In this document: in pieces, positions 1 to 7,275 of the stretch | How positions within the stretch are numbered: the stretch's first letter is position 1 | Layout: each line of letters starts with the position of its first letter | From: Chloroflexota bacterium | Lineage (GTDB): Bacteria; Chloroflexota; Dehalococcoidia; UBA3495 | Direction: 5' to 3' | NCBI GenBank assembly: GCA_022563275.1 | Contig: JADFNR010000069.1 | Location: 1 to 17,953 of the forward strand | DNA: 17,953 nt | Position numbers and translations under genes: made by a program | The notes under the pieces: generated by a model | Told to the model about the DNA's origin: nothing | Databases searched by the model: none | The model's input: the letters and a program-made list of their open reading frames with translations, nothing else

Positions 1-727
1 CCGCCTTCGCCTCCTCGTCGGTGGGCGCCACGTAGACCTTGATGGAGAAGGGAAGGTCCATCTTCTCCAGGTCGTGGCCGTGCTCCTGCAAGCTTTTGGT
101 GTAGATCTCAAAGGATTCTTCCACCGAACTGATGGATGTGAAGTTGGGGCCGCGGAGGATGTTGTAGCCTTTTTGGCCCGCCAACTCGTAGGTCGCGGGG
201 CTGATGCCCGCCCAGTAGATGGGTGGATGGGGTTTCTGGACCGGCTTGGGGTACACCGATGCGTTCCGCACCGTCCAGAATTTCCCCTCGTAGGTGAAAT
301 TGTCCTCGGTGAAAGCCTTGATGATGATTTCCAGGCTCTCCATGAACATCTCCCGGGAAACGTTCTGGTCGATGTTCAGTACATCGAACTCCGGGACCTG
401 GTAGCCCCGGCCCAACCCCAAAAGCAAACGCCCTCCGCTGAGCGCGTCCACCAGAGCCGCATCCTCGGCCAGGCGCAGGGGGTGCTGAAAGGGAAGCACC
501 ATCACCGAGGTGCCGATGAGCATCTTCTTGGTCCGCTGGGCGATGGCCGATGCAAAGGTCATGGGGTTTCCCAGCGTGCCGTAGACCGAGAAGTGGTGCT
601 CCGGGAGCCATACCGAGTCGAACCCCAATTCCTCGCCGTAATCGATCTCCTCAAGTATCTCGCTGAAGATCCTCTCTTGTGGTATATCCCCAAATTCGCT
701 GAAGAGATAGAACAATCCGAACTTCAT
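1..727 (-). CDS. LLM class flavin-dependent oxidoreductase (3' end beyond window)
   Basis: A luciferase-like (LLM) flavin oxidoreductase, expected to be a cytoplasmic TIM-barrel enzyme using FMNH2 or F420; substrate unknown. The 242 visible residues start MKFGLFYLF. They carry the strand-2 motif VWLPEHHF at about 39-46, with His at the position equivalent to LuxA His44, then LAEDAALVDALSGGRLLLG and GLGRGYQVPEF in the middle, and KPHPPIYWAG further on. The start at 727 is well supported: an AGGAGG-type ribosome site (CTCCTCC on the plus strand) lies about 6 nt upstream. The reading frame is open to the left edge, so roughly the last third of a usual 330-370 residue protein is missing from view. 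It is divergent from the RdhA-like gene across a 387-bp region that contains a dyad (811-828). Family assignment is firm; the reaction is not. Confidence 0.92.
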   Translation of the reverse strand, partial: MKFGLFYLFSEFGDIPQERIFSEILEEIDYGEELGFDSVWLPEHHFSVYGTLGNPMTFASAIAQRTKKMLIGTSVMVLPFQHPLRLAEDAALVDALSGGRLLLGLGRGYQVPEFDVLNIDQNVSREMFMESLEIIIKAFTEDNFTYEGKFWTVRNASVYPKPVQKPHPPIYWAGISPATYELAGQKGYNILRGPNFTSISSVEESFEIYTKSLQEHGHDLEKMDLPFSIKVYVAPTDEEAKA

Positions 728-810
728 GGCTTCTCCTCCTTTCCCGTTTGGTTGGGTCAACTATGAATCACCGGTCACCGAACCGAGAAGGTATGTGTTA
801 ATCATCTCCA

Positions 811-828
811 ATGATGCAGATGCATCAT
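811..828. promoter_or_regulatory. 18-bp dyad, candidate operator
   Basis: ATGATGCA-GA-TGCATCAT is a perfect 8-bp inverted repeat with a 2-nt spacer. It sits between the divergent LLM (start 727) and RdhA-like gene (start 1115), 84 bp upstream of the former. Size and symmetry suit a dimeric helix-turn-helix repressor. No regulator gene is in the window, so the cognate protein is unknown. The rest of the 728-1114 intergenic stretch shows no convincing gene, and I could not identify confident -35/-10 boxes. Confidence 0.4.
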
Positions 829-1114
829 CCTCAGACAATGGAACGGCAGGTCTCCGCGGCCAAGCCCATCACAACCGCCTCGAAGGAGATGACCTTCGGC
901 CCTACTTTCTTAGTCCGTTGGGCTCTGGCCTCAGAGCGAATCCCGGAATAGGGTAGGCGCAAATAATGATGGATGGCCCCCTTAGAGTTGCCCGCCGGAA
1001 GAATCCAGCGAGATACCCAGCGGGTCTGCCTGCAATACAAATTTGGGTAGCGCCGTCCAAAGGGAGGAGAACCTTCGGAAAGAACGACTAATTTTTATCG
1101 GCAGGAGTAGAACA

Positions 1115-2398
1115 ATGTTAAAGATTGGCCATACCGTTAACCGCCCCGGTAAGAGACTAGGCGATTCTCCCGTGACCATTCCGGTGCCCGAAGAGCTAGA
1201 AACGGTGCCGGGTATTCCCATGCTCAACCGAGACGTCGACTACTACAGCAAGGAGTCCCCGCTGGACACCTTGAACGTGGAGGAGAGGGCGTCCCGGGAT
1301 TGGGCCAACCGAATCCGTGACCAACACGTGGAGATGCAGGAGATCCGAAAGGAGCACGAAGCCCTGAACCGGCCTTTAATCATGGCGGGACGCCTCACCG
1401 GTGATATCGAACCCACCAACCAGCCGGAAGCCGGGAAGGACGTCACCGAGGAGATCCGAGTCAAGGCTAAAGAACTGGGGTTCTTAGAGGTGGGATTCAC
1501 CGCCTACGACTTCCGGTACACCTACGCCCGAAAGAAGGACTACGTCAAATTCGAGCACGCCATCTGTCTCGCTTACGAACAAGACTTCGAGCCGACCCAG
1601 ACCATACCAAGCGTGGACGCGGAAATCGTCCATTCCAGCACCTACCGGACCGAAGGGGCTGCTTCCCTGGAGTTGGGCAGTTTCATCAACTCCTTGGGTT
1701 ACCACGCCCAGGTCCACAGCCCCAACGACAACACCGGCCCCTACATCCCCATGTTCGTGGCAGCGGGCTTGGGCCAATTGGGCGCCTGCGGCTATCTGCT
1801 GACTCCCAACGAAGGTTCCCGGTGCCGCCTGATGGTGGTCACCACCGACGCCAAAGTCACATACGATCAACCGGTGGATTACGGTATTCACGCCTTCTGC
1901 CAGGTTTGCCAGGTTTGCGTTAACCGCTGCCCCGGACGCGCTCTGATGCGCGATAAGGTCTGGTGGCGCGGCGTCGAGAAGAACAAGCTGAACTTCATGC
2001 GGTGCCGCCCGGTGATGGCCCGCTATCTGGGTTGCGGCATCTGTATGAAGGTCTGCCCCATCCAGAAATACGGCCTGCAGAGAGTTATGGAGCATTACGC
2101 CGCCACCGGACAGGTCCTGGGCAAAGGCACCCATGACCTGGAGGGCTATGAACTGGCGGAAAAGGGTTATTTCGGACCGGGCGAGTTGCCTCTCTTTGAC
2201 CGTCAGTTCTTCAATATGCCACATGGCCGCGCCGAGGCCTGGGCCTTTGAGGAGTTGGTGGGCAAGATCAAGGAATCAGGAGGGGTTGACAACCGGCAGG
2301 GCGAGGAGGCCCTGGAAGTGTTCAAGAACAAGCTGGCCGTAGCCCTCAGCCTTAGCGATGACGTGCTGGCCATGGAACTGGAGGACTACATAGCCTGA
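1115..2398 (+). CDS. Reductive dehalogenase-like (RdhA/QueG superfamily) double 4Fe-4S protein
   Basis: A 427-residue Fe-S protein resembling the reductive dehalogenase catalytic subunit. The middle region (HSSTYRTEGAASLELGSFI, then SLGYHAQVHS and VAAGLGQLGACGYLLTPNEG) matches the RdhA core that surrounds the corrinoid. Two 4Fe-4S motifs follow: C262-x2-C265-x2-C268-x3-C272-P, and C297-x9-C307-x2-C310-x3-C314-P, where the first Cys is displaced upstream as in RdhA and QueG. No twin-arginine signal or hydrophobic N-terminus is present and no RdhB-type anchor is nearby, so a cytoplasmic location is inferred. I chose ATG 1115 because GGAG ends 8 nt upstream; a longer TTG start at 1043 has no fitting ribosome site. 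It leads a plus-strand group with an LLM and a hydrolase. It could reduce halogenated or other compounds; actual dehalogenation is unproven, and an epoxyqueuosine-reductase-like role is less likely given the core motifs. Confidence 0.85.
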   Translation: MLKIGHTVNRPGKRLGDSPVTIPVPEELETVPGIPMLNRDVDYYSKESPLDTLNVEERASRDWANRIRDQHVEMQEIRKEHEALNRPLIMAGRLTGDIEPTNQPEAGKDVTEEIRVKAKELGFLEVGFTAYDFRYTYARKKDYVKFEHAICLAYEQDFEPTQTIPSVDAEIVHSSTYRTEGAASLELGSFINSLGYHAQVHSPNDNTGPYIPMFVAAGLGQLGACGYLLTPNEGSRCRLMVVTTDAKVTYDQPVDYGIHAFCQVCQVCVNRCPGRALMRDKVWWRGVEKNKLNFMRCRPVMARYLGCGICMKVCPIQKYGLQRVMEHYAATGQVLGKGTHDLEGYELAEKGYFGPGELPLFDRQFFNMPHGRAEAWAFEELVGKIKESGGVDNRQGEEALEVFKNKLAVALSLSDDVLAMELEDYIA

Positions 2399-2414
2399 AA
2401 AATTCAAGTTTCCG

Positions 2415-2513
2415 GATGCCGCCCGGCCACTCTCCTACCCGCGAGGTGGGCGGCCTGGCGGCATCGCCAGTCTCATGGAGCCCCGCGGTAGAGCGGGGAA
2501 CACGAGGTGAGAC
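2415..2513 (+). other. Two strong consecutive hairpins in intergenic spacer (possible structured RNA)
   Basis: Seventeen bases after the RdhA-like stop begins a hairpin: GATGCCGCC (2415-2423) pairs perfectly with GGCGGCATC (2457-2465), extended by GGCC/GGCC (2425-2428 with 2452-2455) and by CCTACC/GGTGGG (2434-2439 with 2445-2450) closing a CGCGA loop. A second nested hairpin follows: GTCTCA/TGAGAC (2470-2475 with 2508-2513) around CCCCGC/GCGGGG (2481-2486 with 2493-2498). No T-tract follows either, so this is not a standard intrinsic terminator. It could stabilise or process the mRNA between the two genes, or be a repeat element. I see no gene in the rest of 2399-2665. Confidence 0.45.
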
Positions 2514-2665
2514 CCCGGTTCTCTCAGCCAGTTCTGCCGCTCCCCAGCTCCGGCAAAAGCAGCCGGTCTCGTGAGCGTCAGCCACCGGATGAGCCGAACG
2601 AAGATAAAAGATAGGCAACTCGATCAAAGATCAGATCAACAAAGTATGGAAGGGAGATGTGCGCA

Positions 2666-3922
2666 ATGTTCATAGGACACTTCACGGAGCAACCTTGGCA
2701 GGACCAGAAGACCAACCTCATGGGGGCCCGCAACACCACTCTGGACATCAGCAACAAGCTATATGATCCTGAGATCGGGGCCGATCTCTACAACCGCTAC
2801 CTCGACGAGAAGTTGTACGCGGAGGAGGTGGGTTTCGACGGCCTGATGCTGAATGAGCACCACAGCACCCCCTTCTGCATGCAGGGCGTCACCAACGTGC
2901 AAGCCGCTATCCTGGCCCGCCAGACCACGAAGGCCAAGATCATTATCCTTGGCAACATCCTGCCCATCTGGGAGGACCCACTCTGGTTGGCCGAGGAATT
3001 GTCGATGATTGACATGATCTCCAGGGGCCGTCTGATATCGGGCTTCGTTCGCGGCGGCGGGACCGAGAGCATCTCCCACAACGCTCCACCCTCCTACAAC
3101 TGGGAGCGGTTCCAGGAGGCCCACGATTTCATCATCAAAGCGTGGACCACACCGGGGCCCTGGCGTTGGGAGGGCCGCCACTACGAATACCGGTACGTGA
3201 ATCCCTGGGCCATGCCATACCAGAAGCCTCATCCGCCCATCTGGATCCCCGGTGTAGTGAGCCCGTCCACCACCAAGTGGGCAGCCGAGCACCGGTATCC
3301 TTATCTGATGCTGGCCACCATGCTGGAGCCCACCAAGGAGATGTTCCAGGTCTACCGCGACACGGCCGCCGAGTTTGGCTACGAGGCCGGCACCCAGAAC
3401 ATCGGCTACATGGTCAAGGTGCACGTGGAGGAGACCGATGAGAAAGCCGAGGAGGTGGCCCGGAAATATCTCACCGGCGTGGCCAACCCCGAGATAGCCG
3501 GGAACCCCGCTGAGGGCCGAATCGTGCCGTGGTTGCAATCCCCTCCGGGCCTCTCATCCAGGGAAGCAGTGAAACGCCGGATAGAGATCTTGGGCGCGGC
3601 GGCGGCCTCGGGCCCGGACAGCCGTGGGGCCACGATCTTCGCACCCTATGAGCAGCAGGTGAAAAACCTCAGCATCATCGCCGGGACGCCCGAGAGCGTA
3701 CTGCCCAAGATCCGCCACGTCCTGGAAGAGGTGCGCCCGGGCAGCGTCGTCTTTTGGGACGGCGACGGCGCAATGGACCACGGAGACCAGATGCGCAGCC
3801 TGAAACTCATGGGTGAGGAAGTTCTCCCCGCTGTGCGGGAGATGGGCAAGGAATTGGAGCTGTTCAGCCCATTTGAGGTGGACCCAGCCACCGGTGAGCG
3901 TCTGGCCGCCGGCGTGGCGTGA
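2666..3922 (+). CDS. LLM class flavin-dependent oxidoreductase
   Basis: A 418-residue luciferase-like flavin oxidoreductase. It has the family motif LMLNEHHSTPF at about 60-70 (His-His at 65-66 as in LuxA), the segment ELSMIDMISRGRLISGFVRG near 110-130, PPIWIPG where the product-side loop follows, and a C-terminal IAGTPESVLPKIRHVLEEV typical of the family. It is longer than average, with an extended N-terminal loop and a roughly 40-residue C-terminal helical tail. I prefer ATG 2666 (MFIGHFTEQPW): the GGGAG ribosome site lies about 9 nt upstream, while the ATG at 2657 is almost fused to it. It follows the RdhA-like gene after a 267-bp structured spacer and precedes an alpha/beta hydrolase by 80 bp in the same direction, which suggests a shared pathway of oxygenation then hydrolysis. 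Substrate unknown. Confidence 0.92.
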   Translation: MFIGHFTEQPWQDQKTNLMGARNTTLDISNKLYDPEIGADLYNRYLDEKLYAEEVGFDGLMLNEHHSTPFCMQGVTNVQAAILARQTTKAKIIILGNILPIWEDPLWLAEELSMIDMISRGRLISGFVRGGGTESISHNAPPSYNWERFQEAHDFIIKAWTTPGPWRWEGRHYEYRYVNPWAMPYQKPHPPIWIPGVVSPSTTKWAAEHRYPYLMLATMLEPTKEMFQVYRDTAAEFGYEAGTQNIGYMVKVHVEETDEKAEEVARKYLTGVANPEIAGNPAEGRIVPWLQSPPGLSSREAVKRRIEILGAAAASGPDSRGATIFAPYEQQVKNLSIIAGTPESVLPKIRHVLEEVRPGSVVFWDGDGAMDHGDQMRSLKLMGEEVLPAVREMGKELELFSPFEVDPATGERLAAGVA

Positions 3923-4002
3923 CCGCCTTCCATCATGAGCTTAGCTTTTGGCAGCTTGGTTTTTCGCCAATACAACCAACAAGATAAAAAGAGGTAGGTA
4001 CG

Positions 4003-4803
4003 ATGACCACAACCGCGCAGGAAACGTTTACAGAGGAGATGATTGAGGCCGCGGGCATACAGGTCCAGTTACGGAAAGGCGGGAAGGGAGAGCCTCTTCT
4101 GGTGATTCCCAGCGAGTTGGGCGTGCCCGGTTGGCTCGACACCCACCAGGAGTTGGCCGGCCATTTCACCGTCTACGTCCCCTCACTCCCTGGATTCGGG
4201 AAGTCGTCCCGGCCGGACTGGATCGTGACCGTGCGGGACATGGCGGCCTGGGTCACCTGGTTCGTCCGGGATCTGGGGCTGCCCCAGCCGTTGAACGTCA
4301 TCGGATTCTCCATGGGCGGCTGGATCGCCGCTGAGATCGCCACCATGAACTCTTCCATATTCAAGAAGATGGTGCTGGTCAGCCCGGCTGGTCTGAAGCC
4401 GCAGCAGGGGGAAACCTGGGACTATTTCGTCAACTCGGGCAAGGAGGCCTTCGAGCGGGCGTTCCACGATTCGGGCCAGTCGCCGGAGTACGCCCAATAC
4501 TACGGGAACGATTGGACTCCCGATGAGGAGGAGCAGGTCGAGATCAACCGGGAGATGGCGGCCCGTTTACTCTGGAAACCCTACATGAAGAGCCACACCC
4601 TCGCCGCGCTTCTTGGAGGAGTGGACACGGAGACCCTGCTGGTCTGGGGGCGGGATGACGGGATAATTCCGGTCAGCACCTGCCAACTCTATCAGAGCGC
4701 GATCAAAGGCGCCAAAACAAAGATTCTGGATAATTGCGGCCACATGCCGGAGATGGAGAAACCGTCGGAGTTCACCAAGACGGTCCTGGACTTCTTTGGC
4801 TAA
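4003..4803 (+). CDS. Alpha/beta hydrolase
   Basis: A 266-residue alpha/beta-hydrolase-fold enzyme. The nucleophile elbow G101-F-S103-M-G-G gives Ser103; the acid is Asp219 in LLVWGRDDGIIP; the base is His247 in NCGHMPEMEKP, and the tail ends in VLDFF as in many C-C bond (meta-cleavage-product type) hydrolases. The usual HG-x-G/P oxyanion strand near residue 35 is replaced by VIPSELGVPGWLD, with no His-Gly pair, so the oxyanion hole is atypical. A GAGGTAG-like ribosome site precedes ATG 4003. It is the last gene of the plus-strand block and is followed by a strong hairpin. Given neighbours that oxygenate substrates, hydrolysis of an ester, lactone or beta-diketone product is plausible, but the substrate cannot be read from sequence. 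Confidence 0.9.
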   Translation: MTTTAQETFTEEMIEAAGIQVQLRKGGKGEPLLVIPSELGVPGWLDTHQELAGHFTVYVPSLPGFGKSSRPDWIVTVRDMAAWVTWFVRDLGLPQPLNVIGFSMGGWIAAEIATMNSSIFKKMVLVSPAGLKPQQGETWDYFVNSGKEAFERAFHDSGQSPEYAQYYGNDWTPDEEEQVEINREMAARLLWKPYMKSHTLAALLGGVDTETLLVWGRDDGIIPVSTCQLYQSAIKGAKTKILDNCGHMPEMEKPSEFTKTVLDFFG

Positions 4804-4856
4804 ACGCTGAAAGGCCGGTCATACAACGGCGGAAAACCCGGCTGGAACGGAAACGA

Positions 4857-4885
4857 ATCAGCCCAGGAACTATTCCTGGGCTGAT
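4857..4885. terminator. Two-way terminator-like hairpin between convergent genes
   Basis: ATCAGCCCAGGAA (4857-4869) and TTCCTGGGCTGAT (4873-4885) form a perfect 13-bp stem with a 3-nt CTA loop. It lies between the stop of the plus-strand hydrolase (4803) and that of the minus-strand Rieske gene (4909), exactly where a shared terminator is expected. No long T-run follows on the plus side; the minus side continues TCGTTTCCGTT, weakly T-rich. Confidence 0.7.
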
Positions 4886-4908
4886 GAGTGCGTGCGGTCG
4901 TGGCGCTT

Positions 4909-6201
4909 CTAGCTCTTTTTTGAGAGGGGCGGGTTCTTGATGTATTCCTCGGCCAGCTTGCGGCCGGTCTCCCGCATCATCTCGATGTCTTCTTCGAGAT
5001 TGCCCACCGCGGGCGAGTAAACGACGGTGTCATTGCAATAGGTCGAAACCGGTTTTTCGTCGCGGGAGAGAACGTCCGGGTCGCGCCCCTCCTTTACCGC
5101 CTCGATGCCCTGCCTAACCAGCTTGCGGAACATGGTGATGCCCCGGTCGGTGGCCCCCAGGTGTTCCAGGCCATGAACGGCGATGGGCCTCTGGCTGACC
5201 TGGGCTTCGTAGTCCGATGGCTGACGCTGCTGGTCTTCCAGGTTCTCCGTGATGGGGAGCTGGGCGGGCAGCATCTGTTCACGGTCAACCCACCATCCCG
5301 GCGTGCCCTCTTCCTCCACACTGATGTGGCGGAACTCCAGCAGCATGGTGTGGGTGTCGTCCTGGGGAACTATCCAGCGGCTCATCATCGGCCCGTCGAA
5401 GGGATGGACCTCCTTGCCGTCTTCCCAGACGGGCGCCACCTGCTGCAGGTTTGGCATTATGTTCTCCACCATCCGCACCCAGATGTTGTCACCCATGCGG
5501 CGGGTGGCGATGTAGATCATGCCGGCCGGGGTCTCGATGAAGTCCAGTTCGGGTATCACTCCGAATTCCTCGGTGAACTGCGACCCGGAAACGATGGTGT
5601 GGAGGAACGACGTGTGGACCGGGTCCATGGCGTTCTCCAGTATCTGCAGCCAGTTGCAGGGATAGCTGTACTTCTTGCCAGGCATGAGCCGGTACCCTTC
5701 CCGCTCGTAGGTGTCGAACATGGGGAATGGAGGCTTCTGGTCCGGCGGCCCCATATAGGCGAATATGGTGCCGTTGTACTCATGGGTCGGATAGGCGCCG
5801 TGGCAGAGCCGGTCCTTCAGGGTGCTGTCGTCCGGTTCTCCCGGCGTCTCCAAGATGGTGCCATCCACGTCGAATAGCCAGCCGTGGTAGCAGCACCTGA
5901 TGCCCCTTTCCGATACCAAGCCAAACTCCAAAGATGTGCCCCGGTGGGGACAGTGGGCTTCCACCAGGCCGATCCGGCCGCTGAAGTCACGGAACGCGAC
6001 CAACTCCTCGCCGAGGATCTTGAGCGCCACCGGCAGGTCCTTGAGATCGTCGGAGAAGGTCACCGGCTGCCAGAACCGGCGCAGATACTCCCCGCAGGGA
6101 GTCCCCGGACCGATGCGGGTGAGTTCGGCGTCTTCTTGTGGTACATCGCGGTGGTAATAACCGCCGTAGCGGGTGGAAAGAAACGGTGCTCGAGTGGCCA
6201 T
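4909..6201 (-). CDS. Rieske 2Fe-2S aromatic ring-hydroxylating oxygenase, alpha subunit
   Basis: A 430-residue oxygenase component that would add O2-derived oxygen to an aromatic or related substrate. The Rieske cluster ligands are C84-x-H86 (AHCPHRGTSL) and C103-x2-H106 (RCCYHGW); the mononuclear iron site is E189-x3-D193-x2-H196-x4-H201 (ENAMDPVHTSFLH). Length and layout fit the phthalate-dioxygenase-like, alpha-only type rather than the alpha/beta type, and no beta subunit, ferredoxin or reductase is present in the window, so electrons must come from elsewhere. I chose ATG 6201 (MATRAPF), which has AAAGGGG 6 nt upstream, over the ATG at 6207 that abuts the ribosome site. It lies 234 bp downstream of the co-directional SDR. 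The specific substrate is unknown. Confidence 0.93.
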   Translation of the reverse strand: MATRAPFLSTRYGGYYHRDVPQEDAELTRIGPGTPCGEYLRRFWQPVTFSDDLKDLPVALKILGEELVAFRDFSGRIGLVEAHCPHRGTSLEFGLVSERGIRCCYHGWLFDVDGTILETPGEPDDSTLKDRLCHGAYPTHEYNGTIFAYMGPPDQKPPFPMFDTYEREGYRLMPGKKYSYPCNWLQILENAMDPVHTSFLHTIVSGSQFTEEFGVIPELDFIETPAGMIYIATRRMGDNIWVRMVENIMPNLQQVAPVWEDGKEVHPFDGPMMSRWIVPQDDTHTMLLEFRHISVEEEGTPGWWVDREQMLPAQLPITENLEDQQRQPSDYEAQVSQRPIAVHGLEHLGATDRGITMFRKLVRQGIEAVKEGRDPDVLSRDEKPVSTYCNDTVVYSPAVGNLEEDIEMMRETGRKLAEEYIKNPPLSKKS

Positions 6202-6435
6202 CTGCATCCCCTTTCAAGACAGAATCGGGTTTGTTGCGCTGGTCCATCGATGCATCGGCTGGAGAGGCCATCCAATGGGGCCGCGACGCCGAAAAAGCAT
6301 ATCCACGGGCCGCATAATTATTCGAGTAGCCCATATAGATTATCGGCTACGTGGATATGTGGTGCCGGGATTATAGATTCCCGACAGCCCACAGGTCAAC
6401 AGGAAATTCGGTATGCCGGTCAGGAGATTCTCCCG

Positions 6436-7188
6436 TCACTGTGCCGTACGGCCCCCGTCGATGACCAACTCTGAGCCGGTGACAAAGGATGACTCGTCCG
6501 AGGCCAGATACAACACGCCGTAGGCGATCTCTTCCGGCCGCCCGAACCGGCCCAGTGGCACCCGCCCCAGCATCGCCTCGAGATTGTCGGCGTCAGGCCT
6601 GGTCGCCCGGAGCATGTCGGTCTCGATGGGGCCGGGATGGACCGAATTGCAGCGGATGTTTTCCCGGGCGTATTGCACGGCCGTGGATTTGCTGAAGATC
6701 CGCACCGCGCCCTTGCTGGCGGCGTAGGCGCCCGATGTGCCGGGCTGAGGCGCGATGCCCGCCCCCGAAGATATGTTGATGATGGAACCGCCGCCGCCGT
6801 TTCTCATGAGTGGGATAGCCTGCCTGCTGCCCAGGAACGCTCCTTTGACGTTGACGTCCATGGTCCGGGTCCAATCGGCCTCGCTGGTCTCCTCGACGTT
6901 GCCCCGGGCGGAAATGCCGGCGTTGTTCACCAGGATATCCAGCCTGCCGAACCGGGTTATCACCTCGCCGGCCGCCTGTTCCCAGTCGGCCTCATTGGTT
7001 ACGTCCAGCCGGACGAAGAAGCATTCTCCACCTCCTTGGGTGATCTCCGCCGCTGTCCGGCGCCCATCCTCCTCCAGGATGTCGCCGATGACCAGCTTCG
7101 CTCCTTCTTGGGCGAAGATCCTGGCTATTGCGGCGCCGATGCCCCTGGCCCCGCCGCTGATCAAAGCTACCTTGTTCTCAAGACGCAT
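6436..7188 (-). CDS. SDR family NAD(P)-dependent oxidoreductase
   Basis: A classical 250-residue short-chain dehydrogenase/reductase. The Rossmann glycine motif is S11-GGARGIG18, the acidic Asp36 at the end of strand 2 (VIGD) favours NAD(H) over NADP(H), NNAG lies at 88-91, the catalytic serine is in NISS (140/141), and Y155-x3-K159 is in AYAASKG. The C-terminal FVTGSELVIDGGRTA is the usual family ending. ATG 7188 follows a GAGAGG ribosome site about 7 nt upstream. It is FabG-like in sequence, but its place beside a Rieske oxygenase suggests oxidation of a dihydrodiol or alcohol formed by that enzyme; this is inference. Family call is secure. Confidence 0.95.
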   Translation of the reverse strand: MRLENKVALISGGARGIGAAIARIFAQEGAKLVIGDILEEDGRRTAAEITQGGGECFFVRLDVTNEADWEQAAGEVITRFGRLDILVNNAGISARGNVEETSEADWTRTMDVNVKGAFLGSRQAIPLMRNGGGGSIINISSGAGIAPQPGTSGAYAASKGAVRIFSKSTAVQYARENIRCNSVHPGPIETDMLRATRPDADNLEAMLGRVPLGRFGRPEEIAYGVLYLASDESSFVTGSELVIDGGRTAQ

Positions 7189-7275
7189 TTGTTCCTCTCA
7201 AATCGAATGGGTGCCCTGCGCACCCCAGCATAGAGGCTCTAGTATAAAGGTTGGGTTCCGGGCGCCACACCAACT

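Noticed and set aside
1043..1114. Upstream TTG start for the RdhA-like gene, adding 24 residues
   Set aside because: It lacks a fitting ribosome site and the added residues have no signal character, whereas ATG 1115 has GGAG at good spacing.
1484..2224. 246-aa minus-strand frame opposite the RdhA-like gene
   Set aside because: It is the antisense of a gene with clear Fe-S and RdhA motifs; its own sequence shows no family pattern.
2399..2656. T-box or other known riboswitch
   Set aside because: I could not find a T-box consensus or other known riboswitch core on the correct strand; only generic hairpins are supported.
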